Below, in pieces: positions 1-5,031 of a stretch of DNA of 5,031 nt. The stretch is from Lentisphaerota bacterium (GTDB taxonomy: Bacteria > Verrucomicrobiota > Kiritimatiellia > RFP12 > UBA3636). The notes beneath the pieces were generated by a model. That model did no database searches and was not told the origin of the DNA. It worked only from the letters and a program-made list of their open reading frames with translations. Made by a program: the position numbers and the translations under genes. Location: assembly GCA_012514445.1 (NCBI GenBank), contig JAAZAI010000613.1:1-5031 (forward strand), in the 5' to 3' direction. How positions within the stretch are numbered: the stretch's first letter is position 1; each line of letters opens with the position of its first letter.

Positions 1-944
1 CCGCCACGACGCTAGTCGTCAGCACGAACGACGTGGCGGTGTCCGCGACCTACATCCCGGTGGTGTTGCGGATGCTGGAGGTCGTCAACGGCAGCGGAAG
101 CGGCGAGCACTGGGAGTGCAGCGCCGTCGACGTCACGGCCGATCCCGATCCGCCCTACAAGCTCTTCGACCGCTGGAGCGGCGACGCCGTGGCGGGGCTC
201 TTCGATGCGCAGGCACGCACGACCTCGCTGACGATGCCGACCCGCGACACCTGGATCGCCGCGACTTACCGCGACGCGCTGGATCGCGTCGCGGGCGCCT
301 ACGGGCGCGTGTTCACCGTGGACGGCGTCGCCACGGGCGTGACGGCCAGCGTCACGGCGGGATCGCCCTCGGGCACGCCGGCGCTGCAGCTTGGCGGGCC
401 GGGGATTGTGCCGGATGGCGGATTCACGGCGATCGAGACGCGGGTCGAGGGGAGCGGCGAGGTGACCTTCGTCTGGACCGTCTCGAGCCAGAGCGGCGGG
501 GACTTTCTGCGCTTTCTGGTGGACGGCGTGGCGATCACGGCGATTTCCGGCACCAAGCAGCCCTGGACGGCGGTGACGAACCGCGTGGAGGGGGTTGGGA
601 CGCACGTGCTGCGCTGGGAGTACGTCAAGAACGGTTCGCTGGCCAGCAGCGCCGACGCCGGATGGGTGGACGACATCGTGTGGGCGGGCGACACGCCCGC
701 GCCGGCGTTCGCGCCTTCCATTGTCGACATCTCGGCAGGAGAGGACGTCTTCGGCATCACCTTCCTGGGCGAACGCGGCATCCCGTATCGCGTCGACGCC
801 AAGACGAATTTGAGCGATGCGGCCTGGGCGCCGCTTGCCGGAGCGCCGACCGAGACGGGCGAGACGTATGGCGTCTTCCGCTTCCGCGTGGACGTCGCCC
901 TTCCGCCCGACCAGCCCGCCGCATTCTACCGCGTCGTTCCCTAG
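1..944 (+). CDS. Secreted/surface protein with InlB-like repeats, 3' part only
   Basis: The reading frame is open from base 3 to the TAG at 942-944, about 313 residues. The window opens inside a repeat unit, so the true start lies upstream; the GTG at 33 is not a credible start. Domain order: the tail of one InlB-like (divergent B-repeat) unit to about base 53, a full unit at about 75-269 (NGSGSG, then FDRWSGD, then TTSLTMP...ATY), a beta-rich module at about 309-690 with W-x-YVK (615 on) and GWVDDIVW (660-683), and a C-terminal domain at about 750-941 ending AAFYRVVP. Repeat-plus-module proteins of this style are, as I recall, frequent among large secreted proteins of Kiritimatiellota and relatives; this is family knowledge, not a search result. 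No catalytic motif is visible, so binding or adhesion is only a guess. The ending looks natural, so the stop is probably genuine. Confidence 0.8.
   Translation, partial: ATTLVVSTNDVAVSATYIPVVLRMLEVVNGSGSGEHWECSAVDVTADPDPPYKLFDRWSGDAVAGLFDAQARTTSLTMPTRDTWIAATYRDALDRVAGAYGRVFTVDGVATGVTASVTAGSPSGTPALQLGGPGIVPDGGFTAIETRVEGSGEVTFVWTVSSQSGGDFLRFLVDGVAITAISGTKQPWTAVTNRVEGVGTHVLRWEYVKNGSLASSADAGWVDDIVWAGDTPAPAFAPSIVDISAGEDVFGITFLGERGIPYRVDAKTNLSDAAWAPLAGAPTETGETYGVFRFRVDVALPPDQPAAFYRVVP
3..269 (+). repeat. Tandem InlB-like protein repeat, one partial and one full unit
   Basis: Two stretches in the same frame end alike. Codons 6-53 read TTLVVSTNDVAVSATY and codons 219-269 read TTSLTMPTRDTWIAATY, sharing the pattern TT, hydrophobic residues, polar-D, alternating residues, ATY. 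The second unit begins near base 75 with a short beta strand and NGSGSG and passes through YKLFDRWSGD. The first unit is cut by the window edge. This is a protein-level repeat; the DNA copies have diverged. It shows that the parent gene extends upstream. Confidence 0.65.
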
Positions 945-1610
945 TCTCGAAAACACTTCGATTATAGCGAGGATCTCGCCGGACTTGGGCAGGATGACGG
1001 CGCCGACGCGGGCGCCCCGTCCGCACAGGCGGGTCTCGCGCTGCACACGCGCGGCGCGGCGGGCCGCCCCTTGACGATCGCCCTGGCCGGCCTCTACGGC
1101 AGGGAGACCGTGGACGCCACGACCACCGTCGAGACCCTCGACGCGCAGGGCGTCGCCACCGAGAAGACGGTCCTCGCGGAAAAGGACGACCACGACTACG
1201 ACGTCTGGCTCGCGCACGCGGCGGTGATCCTGCCGCTCTCATCCAAGCTGGCGCTGCAGGGCATCGTCTGGACGGGAGCGAACCTCGACGCGTACCAGGC
1301 CGGCATCGGTCAGGGCGTCAACACCGCGGCCCATCGCGAGATCGGCGCCAAGGGCGGCTATCTGCAGTTGACCGCGACCGCCACGGAGAAGCTGACGTTC
1401 GGCGCCGGCTACGGCGTGGACGATCCGGACGACGGCGACCTGGGCAAGGACGCGCGCTCGCGCAACAGCCGGCTCTACGGCAACGCGATCTACGCGCTGA
1501 CGTCGAACACCTCCCTGGGCGCCGAGGTGTCGCAGATCGAAACCCGCTACAAGAGCAAGGACAGCGCGGAAGCGCAGCGCGTCGCGTTCTCCGCGACGCT
1601 TCGCTTCTAG
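945..1610 (+). pseudogene. 5'-truncated outer membrane porin-like beta-barrel
   Basis: The frame is open from the codon after the upstream TAG (942-944) to the TAG at 1608-1610, 221 codons. It reads as the C-terminal half of a porin. A Gly/Asp/Ala-rich loop followed by GAPSAQAGLALHT (from 1011) leads into alternating polar/hydrophobic strands: PLTIALAGLYGRE, WLAHAAVILPLSS, GGYLQLTATATEKLTFGAGYG, RLYGNAIYALTSNTSLGAEVSQIETRYK. The last strand ends in phenylalanine, the usual outer-membrane assembly signal. A complete porin would normally have a signal peptide and further strands ahead of this; neither is present. The only in-frame start-like codons are CTG 1041 and TTG 1071, with no Shine-Dalgarno sequence before TTG 1071. 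I infer loss of the 5' half by deletion or rearrangement, or a misassembly. The barrel identity is fairly sure and the exact porin family is not. It sits 41 bases before the importer genes, so an intact version probably worked with them. Confidence 0.62.
947..979 (+). repeat. Short AT-richer patch with two small inverted repeats at the gene junction
   Basis: Right after the stop at 944 there is TCGAA (947-951), AACAC, TTCGA (957-961), then GCGAG (967-971), GAT, CTCGC (975-979). Each has a 5-bp perfect stem. The patch is richer in A/T than its surroundings. Neither hairpin is strong and no T-run follows, so I do not call a terminator. It coincides with the place where porin-like coding begins. 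Confidence 0.3.
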
Positions 1611-1651
1611 CCGACGGGCAACCACAAAAAAACGCATAAAGGAACGAACGC

Positions 1652-2611
1652 ATGAAGAACAAAACCAACCTCATCGGTATCGGAGCCGCGGCGCTGCTGG
1701 CGCTGACGGCGGCGGACGCGCGAGCCGCGCAAGACGCGGAGGCGACGAAGACGAAGAAGATCGTCGTGGCGGACGCCAAGACGACCCACCATCTCAACTT
1801 GTACGTGGCCAAGGAAAAAGGCTTCTTCGCGAAGCGCGGCCTCGAAGTCGAGATCGTGGACGTGAAGGACCTGGCCGCCGCGCGCGATCTCGTCGTCGCG
1901 GGAAAGGCCGACGCCTACTGGGCGTGCCCCACCGCGGTGATCGCCGCGATCGCCAATGGCGCGCCCATCCGGATCATCGCGCAGGTGAAGGCGCCTTGCA
2001 CCTCGGTGCTCGTCGTGCCGCCGGCCTCGTCGATCCAGGACATCGCGGACTTGAAGGGCAAGCGCGTGGCCGGCATCTCGCCGACCTGCGAGGCGGTCAT
2101 CAGCTACGTGCAGGCCGCCCAGGCCGCGAAGAGCCCCTTCGCGCTTGAAAAGCTGGCCGGCGGCCCCGCGATCGCCGCGCTGGAGGCGGGCGCCGTCGAC
2201 GCCGCGATCCTGGAGGAGCCGCAGGCGAGCATCGCGGAGCTGAAAGGCTACCGCTTCGTCCGCCCCGACGTCTCGGCCGGCATCCCCTGCCGCACGATCA
2301 ACGCGCGAACCGCACTCCTGCAGAGCGATCCGGCGGCGCTCCAGACGCTGGTGGCGGCCATCGAGGAGGCCAACGCCCTGATCCTGGCGGATCCGACCTC
2401 CGAGGAGGTCGTCCGGATCGCCCATGCGTACACCGGCGCCCCCGTGGCGGCGATCAAGCAGGGCAACCACCGGCTGCGCTTCCAGACGATCCTCAAGGAG
2501 GAGGGCCTTTCGCGGCTCGCCGACGCCCTGGTCGCCAACGGCGACATCAAGGAAAACCCCGGCCAGAAGCTCTACGCCGACGCCTTCAAGGGCGTCACGT
2601 GGGGCAAGTAG
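1652..2611 (+). CDS. ABC importer periplasmic substrate-binding protein (NMT1/SsuA/TauA-like), Cys/His-rich
   Basis: 319 residues, the usual length for this family. The ATG is supported by AAAGGA at 1638-1643, 8 bases upstream. Residues 1-26 are a type I signal peptide: basic MKNK, a hydrophobic stretch, then cleavage near ARA-A or RAA-Q. There is no lipobox cysteine, so a soluble periplasmic protein is expected. The mature part has the NMT1/SsuA pattern: KKIVVAD strand, LYVAKEKGFFAKRGLEVEIVD (about 50-70), GKADAYWACPTAV (84-96), GAPIRIIAQ (103-111), DLKGKRVAGIS (133-143), LEAGAVDAAILEEP (177-190). Family members bind sulfonates, nitrate, bicarbonate or thiamine precursors, so the fold does not fix the substrate. 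Unusual features are Cys92, Cys116, Cys146 and Cys213, plus His46-His47, mostly at segments that line the cleft in this fold. Paired disulfides are the simpler alternative. It heads a run with permease, ATPase and cysK, which favours a sulfur-related ligand. The 41-base gap before it shows no clear promoter or terminator. Confidence 0.93.
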   Translation: MKNKTNLIGIGAAALLALTAADARAAQDAEATKTKKIVVADAKTTHHLNLYVAKEKGFFAKRGLEVEIVDVKDLAAARDLVVAGKADAYWACPTAVIAAIANGAPIRIIAQVKAPCTSVLVVPPASSIQDIADLKGKRVAGISPTCEAVISYVQAAQAAKSPFALEKLAGGPAIAALEAGAVDAAILEEPQASIAELKGYRFVRPDVSAGIPCRTINARTALLQSDPAALQTLVAAIEEANALILADPTSEEVVRIAHAYTGAPVAAIKQGNHRLRFQTILKEEGLSRLADALVANGDIKENPGQKLYADAFKGVTWGK

Positions 2612-2618
2612 ACCGATG

Positions 2619-2655
2619 CGACGGCGCCGTGCCGGCCTTTGCCGGCGCGGCGTCG
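2619..2655 (+). promoter_or_regulatory. GC-rich hairpin between binding-protein and permease genes
   Basis: CCGTGCCGGC (2627-2636) pairs with GCCGGCGCGG (2641-2650) with one G-U pair across a CTTT loop. CGACG (2619-2623) pairs with CGTCG (2651-2655) below a 3-base GCG bulge, giving about 15 pairs. No T-run follows, so it is not a classical intrinsic terminator. In binding-protein importers a hairpin here often protects the upstream mRNA or partly attenuates the downstream genes, so that binding protein exceeds membrane components (the malE-malF gap is the familiar case). That role is inferred here. The rest of the 75-base gap holds only the permease Shine-Dalgarno sequence. Confidence 0.6.
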
Positions 2656-2686
2656 CCCTAGAATACGCCATCCACGGAAATCCAAC

Positions 2687-3529
2687 ATGAACGACGTAAC
2701 CCGCAGCAAATCCGGCGCCTGGTTTTGGACGACGCTTCGCGAAGCGGGCGTCTTCCTGAAGACGTCGTTCGGGAGCCTGGCCTCGATCGAGTTCGCCACG
2801 GTTCTCCTGCCGCTGCTGGCGCTCTGGGAGCTCGCGCCGCGTCTCGACTGGGTGCCGCGCACCCTGGTCCCGCCGGCATCCCAGGTGGCCGCGACGCTGT
2901 GGGACCTCTTCGCCCGCCACGGACTCTCCAGGCATGTCGGCCTCAGCCTCGGCCGGTTCCTGCTCGGTCTGGGCGCCGCCGTGGCCTTCGCCCTGCCGAT
3001 CGGCGTGCTGATGGGCTGGAACCTGTTCTTCCGCAAGCACGCCCTGCCGCTGTTCCAGCTGCTGGCGCCGGTCCCGCCGCCGGCGTGGGTGCCCATCACC
3101 ATCGTGGTCCTCGGCGTGGGGCTCCCGATGCAGATCTACCTGATCTTCCTCGGCGCCTTCTACCCGATCCTGTTCAACACCTACCAGGGGGTCAAGGACG
3201 TCGATCCGCGGTATGTCGCCTCGGCCCGCGTCTTCGGCGCCAGCGAGTGGACGCTCATCCGCCACGTGTACGTGCCCCACGCGCTGGGGTCGATCGTCAT
3301 GGGCGTCAAGATCGGCATCGCAATGGGGCTGGTCATGCTGATCATCGCCGAGATGCACGGCGGGAACGCCGGGCTCGGGTACCTGCTGCTCGAAAGCAAG
3401 GAGTACTTCCAGATCGACCGCATGATCGCCTGCATGGTCGTGCTCGGGGCCATCGGCTGGTTCCTGATCGAGATCATGAAATACGTCGAGGCGAAGCTCG
3501 CGCTCTGGCGGGTGGGGAGGCAGCCATGA
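2687..3529 (+). CDS. ABC importer permease (BPD_transp_1; SsuC/TauC/NrtB-like)
   Basis: 280 residues, normal for the SsuC/TauC/NrtB class. I chose ATG 2687 because GGAA at 2676-2679 lies 7 bases ahead and the 16 codons upstream of it (from TTG 2639) fall inside the intergenic hairpin. The sequence has a cytoplasmic N-terminus, a first membrane span at about 36-51, the periplasmic LVPPASQVAATLWDLF segment (60-75) typical of the class, and further spans at about 88-110, 119-145, 148-164, 200-221 and 246-264. The EAA-type coupling loop is ASARVFGASEWTLIRHVYVPHAL (178-200 region), with the conserved Gly184 and Pro197, which docks on the ATPase. The signature PPPAWVPITIVVLGVG (130-145) is also present. 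It most likely acts as a homodimer in the inner membrane. Its TGA (3527-3529) overlaps the ATPase ATG (3526-3528), so the two are translationally coupled. The substrate cannot be told from this subunit. Confidence 0.94.
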   Translation: MNDVTRSKSGAWFWTTLREAGVFLKTSFGSLASIEFATVLLPLLALWELAPRLDWVPRTLVPPASQVAATLWDLFARHGLSRHVGLSLGRFLLGLGAAVAFALPIGVLMGWNLFFRKHALPLFQLLAPVPPPAWVPITIVVLGVGLPMQIYLIFLGAFYPILFNTYQGVKDVDPRYVASARVFGASEWTLIRHVYVPHALGSIVMGVKIGIAMGLVMLIIAEMHGGNAGLGYLLLESKEYFQIDRMIACMVVLGAIGWFLIEIMKYVEAKLALWRVGRQP

Positions 3530-4401
3530 TCGAAGCGCGCAACGTCACCAAGTTCTTCTCGGTCGTCAACGACGACCGGACCGCGGACGGGACCACGGCC
3601 GTGCTGTCGGTCTCGCTCTCCATCCCCGACGGCCGGTTCGTCTCCTTCCTCGGCCCGTCGGGCTGCGGCAAGTCCACCTTTCTCGAGATCCTCGCCGGGC
3701 TGCAGGCGCCGACCGAAGGCGAAGTCTGGATCGACGGCCGGCGCGTCCTGGAGCCGCTGCCGGCCACGCGCAAGGAGATGGAGGCCTACCGGCGCAAGTA
3801 CCGCTTCCTCTCGCCCATCGCCAACAGCGTGTTCCGCGACAAGCCCAAGCACGACATCGCCATGATCTTCCAGGACTACGCGGTCTTCCCCTGGATGACC
3901 GCCCTGCAGAACGTGGTCTTCACGCTCAAGCTGCGCGGCGCCCCCCGCGGCGAACGGCGCGCCCTTGCGCTGCGCTATCTCGCGCGCGTCGGGCTGGCCG
4001 GCGCCGAAAGCAAATACCCGGCGCAGCTCTCCGGCGGCATGCGCCAGCGCCTCGCGATCGCGCGCGCCCTCTCCGTGGAGCCCTCGATCATCCTGATGGA
4101 CGAACCCTTCGCCGCCGTGGACCTGCAGACGCGCGAGCGCCTGCAGGAGGATCTCGTCCGGCTCTGGGGCGACACGGGCAAGACCATCGTCCTCGTCACC
4201 CACGACCTCGACGAGGCGGTCTACCTCTCCGACGAGATCGTCGTCTTCTCCCCCGGCCCCGGCACCGTCCGCAATCGCCTCGCCGTCGACGTCCCGCGCC
4301 CGCGGCGGCGGACGGATCCCGCCTTGCGCGAACTGCGCGCGCGGCTGGCGGCCATCTACCGCTACGACCAGGAACACGCCAGCGAGTCCGGCGAAATCTG
4401 A
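3526..4401 (+). CDS. ABC importer ATPase (SsuB/TauB/NrtD-like) with an insertion before the Q-loop
   Basis: 291 residues, longer than the roughly 255 of E. coli TauB. The start ATG overlaps the permease stop, and GGGGAGG at 3514-3520 lies 5 bases upstream. All nucleotide-binding motifs are intact: Walker A GPSGCGKST (43-51), Q-loop Gln116 in FQDYAVFPWMT, signature LSGGMRQ (168-174), Walker B IILMDE (188-193) with catalytic Glu193, D-loop around 196-199, and switch His226 in VTHDLDEA. The SPGPGTV segment (242-248) after the H-loop is typical of the nitrate/sulfonate group. It would power import as a cytoplasmic dimer bound to the permease EAA loop. Unusual is a charged stretch at about 75-109 (bases 3748-3852; MEAYRRKYRFLSP within it) between the beta strand after Walker A and the Q-loop. 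Walker Lys49 and Gln116 are 67 residues apart, against 40 in MalK (Lys42, Gln82). An active ATPase is expected, as no key residue is missing. Confidence 0.95.
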   Translation: MIEARNVTKFFSVVNDDRTADGTTAVLSVSLSIPDGRFVSFLGPSGCGKSTFLEILAGLQAPTEGEVWIDGRRVLEPLPATRKEMEAYRRKYRFLSPIANSVFRDKPKHDIAMIFQDYAVFPWMTALQNVVFTLKLRGAPRGERRALALRYLARVGLAGAESKYPAQLSGGMRQRLAIARALSVEPSIILMDEPFAAVDLQTRERLQEDLVRLWGDTGKTIVLVTHDLDEAVYLSDEIVVFSPGPGTVRNRLAVDVPRPRRRTDPALRELRARLAAIYRYDQEHASESGEI

Positions 4402-4414
4402 AAGGAACTCCGCC

Positions 4415-5031
4415 ATGAGCGAAACCCCCTACGAAAGCCTCCACGATCCGAACGGCCCGATCAGCCGCGGACGCATCCACGACGACATCACCCAGGCCAT
4501 CGGCGCCACGCCCCTCGTGCGCCTGCGCCGGGTCGCCGAAGGCTGCGGCGCGATCGTCGTCGCGAAGCTCGACTCCTTCAACCCGATGAACAGCGTCAAA
4601 TGCCGCATCGGCGCGGCCATGATCGCCGCCGCCGAGGCGGACGGACGTCTCAAGCCGGGCATGACCGTCATCGAATCGACTTCCGGCAACACCGGCATCG
4701 GCCTGGCCTTCGCCTGCGCGGCCAAGGGCTACCGGCTGATCCTGACGATGCCCGAGACGATGACCATCGAGCGTCGCAAGCTCGTCAAGATGCTGGGCGC
4801 CGAGCTCGTGCTCACCCCCGGGCCGCTGGGCATGCGCGGGGCGGTGGACAAGGCGCAGGAGCTGCTGCGGACAATCCGCGGCAGCTTCATGCCGCGCCAG
4901 TTCGACAATCCCGCCAATCCGGAGGCGCACCGCCGGACGACCGCCGAGGAGATCTGGCGCGACACGCACGGCGAGGTCGACGCCTTCGTGGCCGGCATCG
5001 GCACGGGCGGCACCATCACCGGCGTCGGCGA
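4415..5031 (+). CDS. cysK: Cysteine synthase A (O-acetylserine sulfhydrylase), 3' end outside window
   Basis: Pyridoxal-phosphate enzyme that makes cysteine from O-acetylserine and sulfide in the cytoplasm. The first 205 residues are present; the frame is still open at the window edge (full CysK is a little over 300). The start ATG follows AAAGGA at 4401-4406, 8 bases upstream, which overlaps the ATPase stop. Motifs: IGATPLVRL (29-37), NPMNSVKCRIG (56-66) with PLP lysine Lys62, substrate loop TSGNTG (89-94), MPETMTIERRKL (112-123), QFDNPANPEAH (162-172), and the phosphate loop GIGTGGT (194-200). SVKCRIG and PETM-IERRKL match the E. coli CysK type as I remember it, rather than cystathionine beta-synthase. 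The N-terminus is about 17 residues longer than E. coli CysK, with no internal ATG to shorten it. Only 13 bases separate it from the ATPase gene, so co-transcription is likely and ties the importer to sulfur assimilation. Confidence 0.94.
   Translation, partial: MSETPYESLHDPNGPISRGRIHDDITQAIGATPLVRLRRVAEGCGAIVVAKLDSFNPMNSVKCRIGAAMIAAAEADGRLKPGMTVIESTSGNTGIGLAFACAAKGYRLILTMPETMTIERRKLVKMLGAELVLTPGPLGMRGAVDKAQELLRTIRGSFMPRQFDNPANPEAHRRTTAEEIWRDTHGEVDAFVAGIGTGGTITGVG

Noticed and set aside
961..990. Minus-strand promoter with TATAAT
   Set aside because: No sequence resembling TTGACA occurs 16-18 bases upstream and there is no minus-strand gene to drive.
12..1217. 401-codon open frame on the minus strand
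   Set aside because: It runs antisense to the surface protein and barrel, is dominated by Arg/Gly/Val-rich low-complexity sequence, and shows no domain. Long antisense frames are expected in GC-rich coding DNA.
1071..1610. TTG-started 179-residue complete gene
   Set aside because: There is no Shine-Dalgarno site and no signal peptide, and barrel-like sequence continues upstream of the TTG to the preceding stop, so this is better seen as part of a truncated porin.
2619..2660. Rho-independent terminator after the binding-protein gene
   Set aside because: The stem is strong but no T-run follows, and the next gene belongs to the same transporter.
1607..3358. 583-codon open frame on the minus strand
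   Set aside because: It is antisense to the binding protein and most of the permease, whose family motifs are clear. The translation is rich in Arg, Asp, His and Gln with no recognisable fold, a codon-bias shadow.
2725..4401. 558-codon + strand frame that extends the ATPase upstream
   Set aside because: The first 267 codons overlap the permease in another frame and are Arg-rich without motifs. The ATG at 3526, with GGGGAGG ahead and overlapping the permease stop, is the real start.
3181..4416. 411-codon open frame on the minus strand
   Set aside because: It is antisense to the ATPase, which has every catalytic motif. No domain or ribosome binding site supports the reverse frame.

Overview
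The window is a GC-rich, densely coded piece of a Gram-negative-type bacterial chromosome, and every supported gene lies on the + strand. The first gene has InlB-like repeats, a WxYVK...GWVDDIVW module and a C-terminal domain ending in FYRVVP. As I remember it, this architecture is common in secreted proteins of Kiritimatiellota/Verrucomicrobiota/Lentisphaerota. The lineage is therefore an inference from style, not from a marker gene. An outer membrane porin-like barrel and a type I signal peptide agree with a diderm cell.

Layout. (1) 1-944: 3' part of a large repeat-containing secreted or surface protein whose start lies outside the window. (2) 945-1610: an open stretch in the same frame, directly after that gene's stop, encoding the C-terminal half of a porin-like beta-barrel with no signal peptide and no credible start. 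It looks like a 5'-truncated porin or an assembly junction. (3) 1652-4401: a complete ABC importer of the nitrate/sulfonate/taurine class, with periplasmic binding protein (1652-2611), permease (2687-3529) and ATPase (3526-4401). A GC-rich hairpin lies between the binding-protein and permease genes, and the permease and ATPase genes overlap by ATGA. (4) 4415-5031: the first 205 codons of an O-acetylserine sulfhydrylase (cysK), 13 bases after the ATPase stop and probably in the same operon.

How the parts may work together. The porin (when intact), binding protein, permease and ATPase would carry a small solute from outside the cell to the cytoplasm. The cysK gene at the end of the run suggests that the solute supplies sulfur for cysteine synthesis. 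The substrate cannot be read from the sequence. The binding protein is unusual in having four cysteines and a His-His pair, most of them in segments that usually line the ligand cleft of this fold. That raises the possibility of a thiophilic or metal-containing ligand rather than an ordinary sulfonate. No desulfonating monooxygenase is visible, although the operon continues past the window.

The points most worth a second look are the porin truncation, the Cys/His-rich binding protein next to cysK, the roughly 25-residue insertion in the ATPase before its Q-loop, and the hairpin between the binding-protein and permease genes. I saw no tRNA, rRNA, CRISPR array, insertion sequence or origin. No stretch over 300 bases lacks coding potential.
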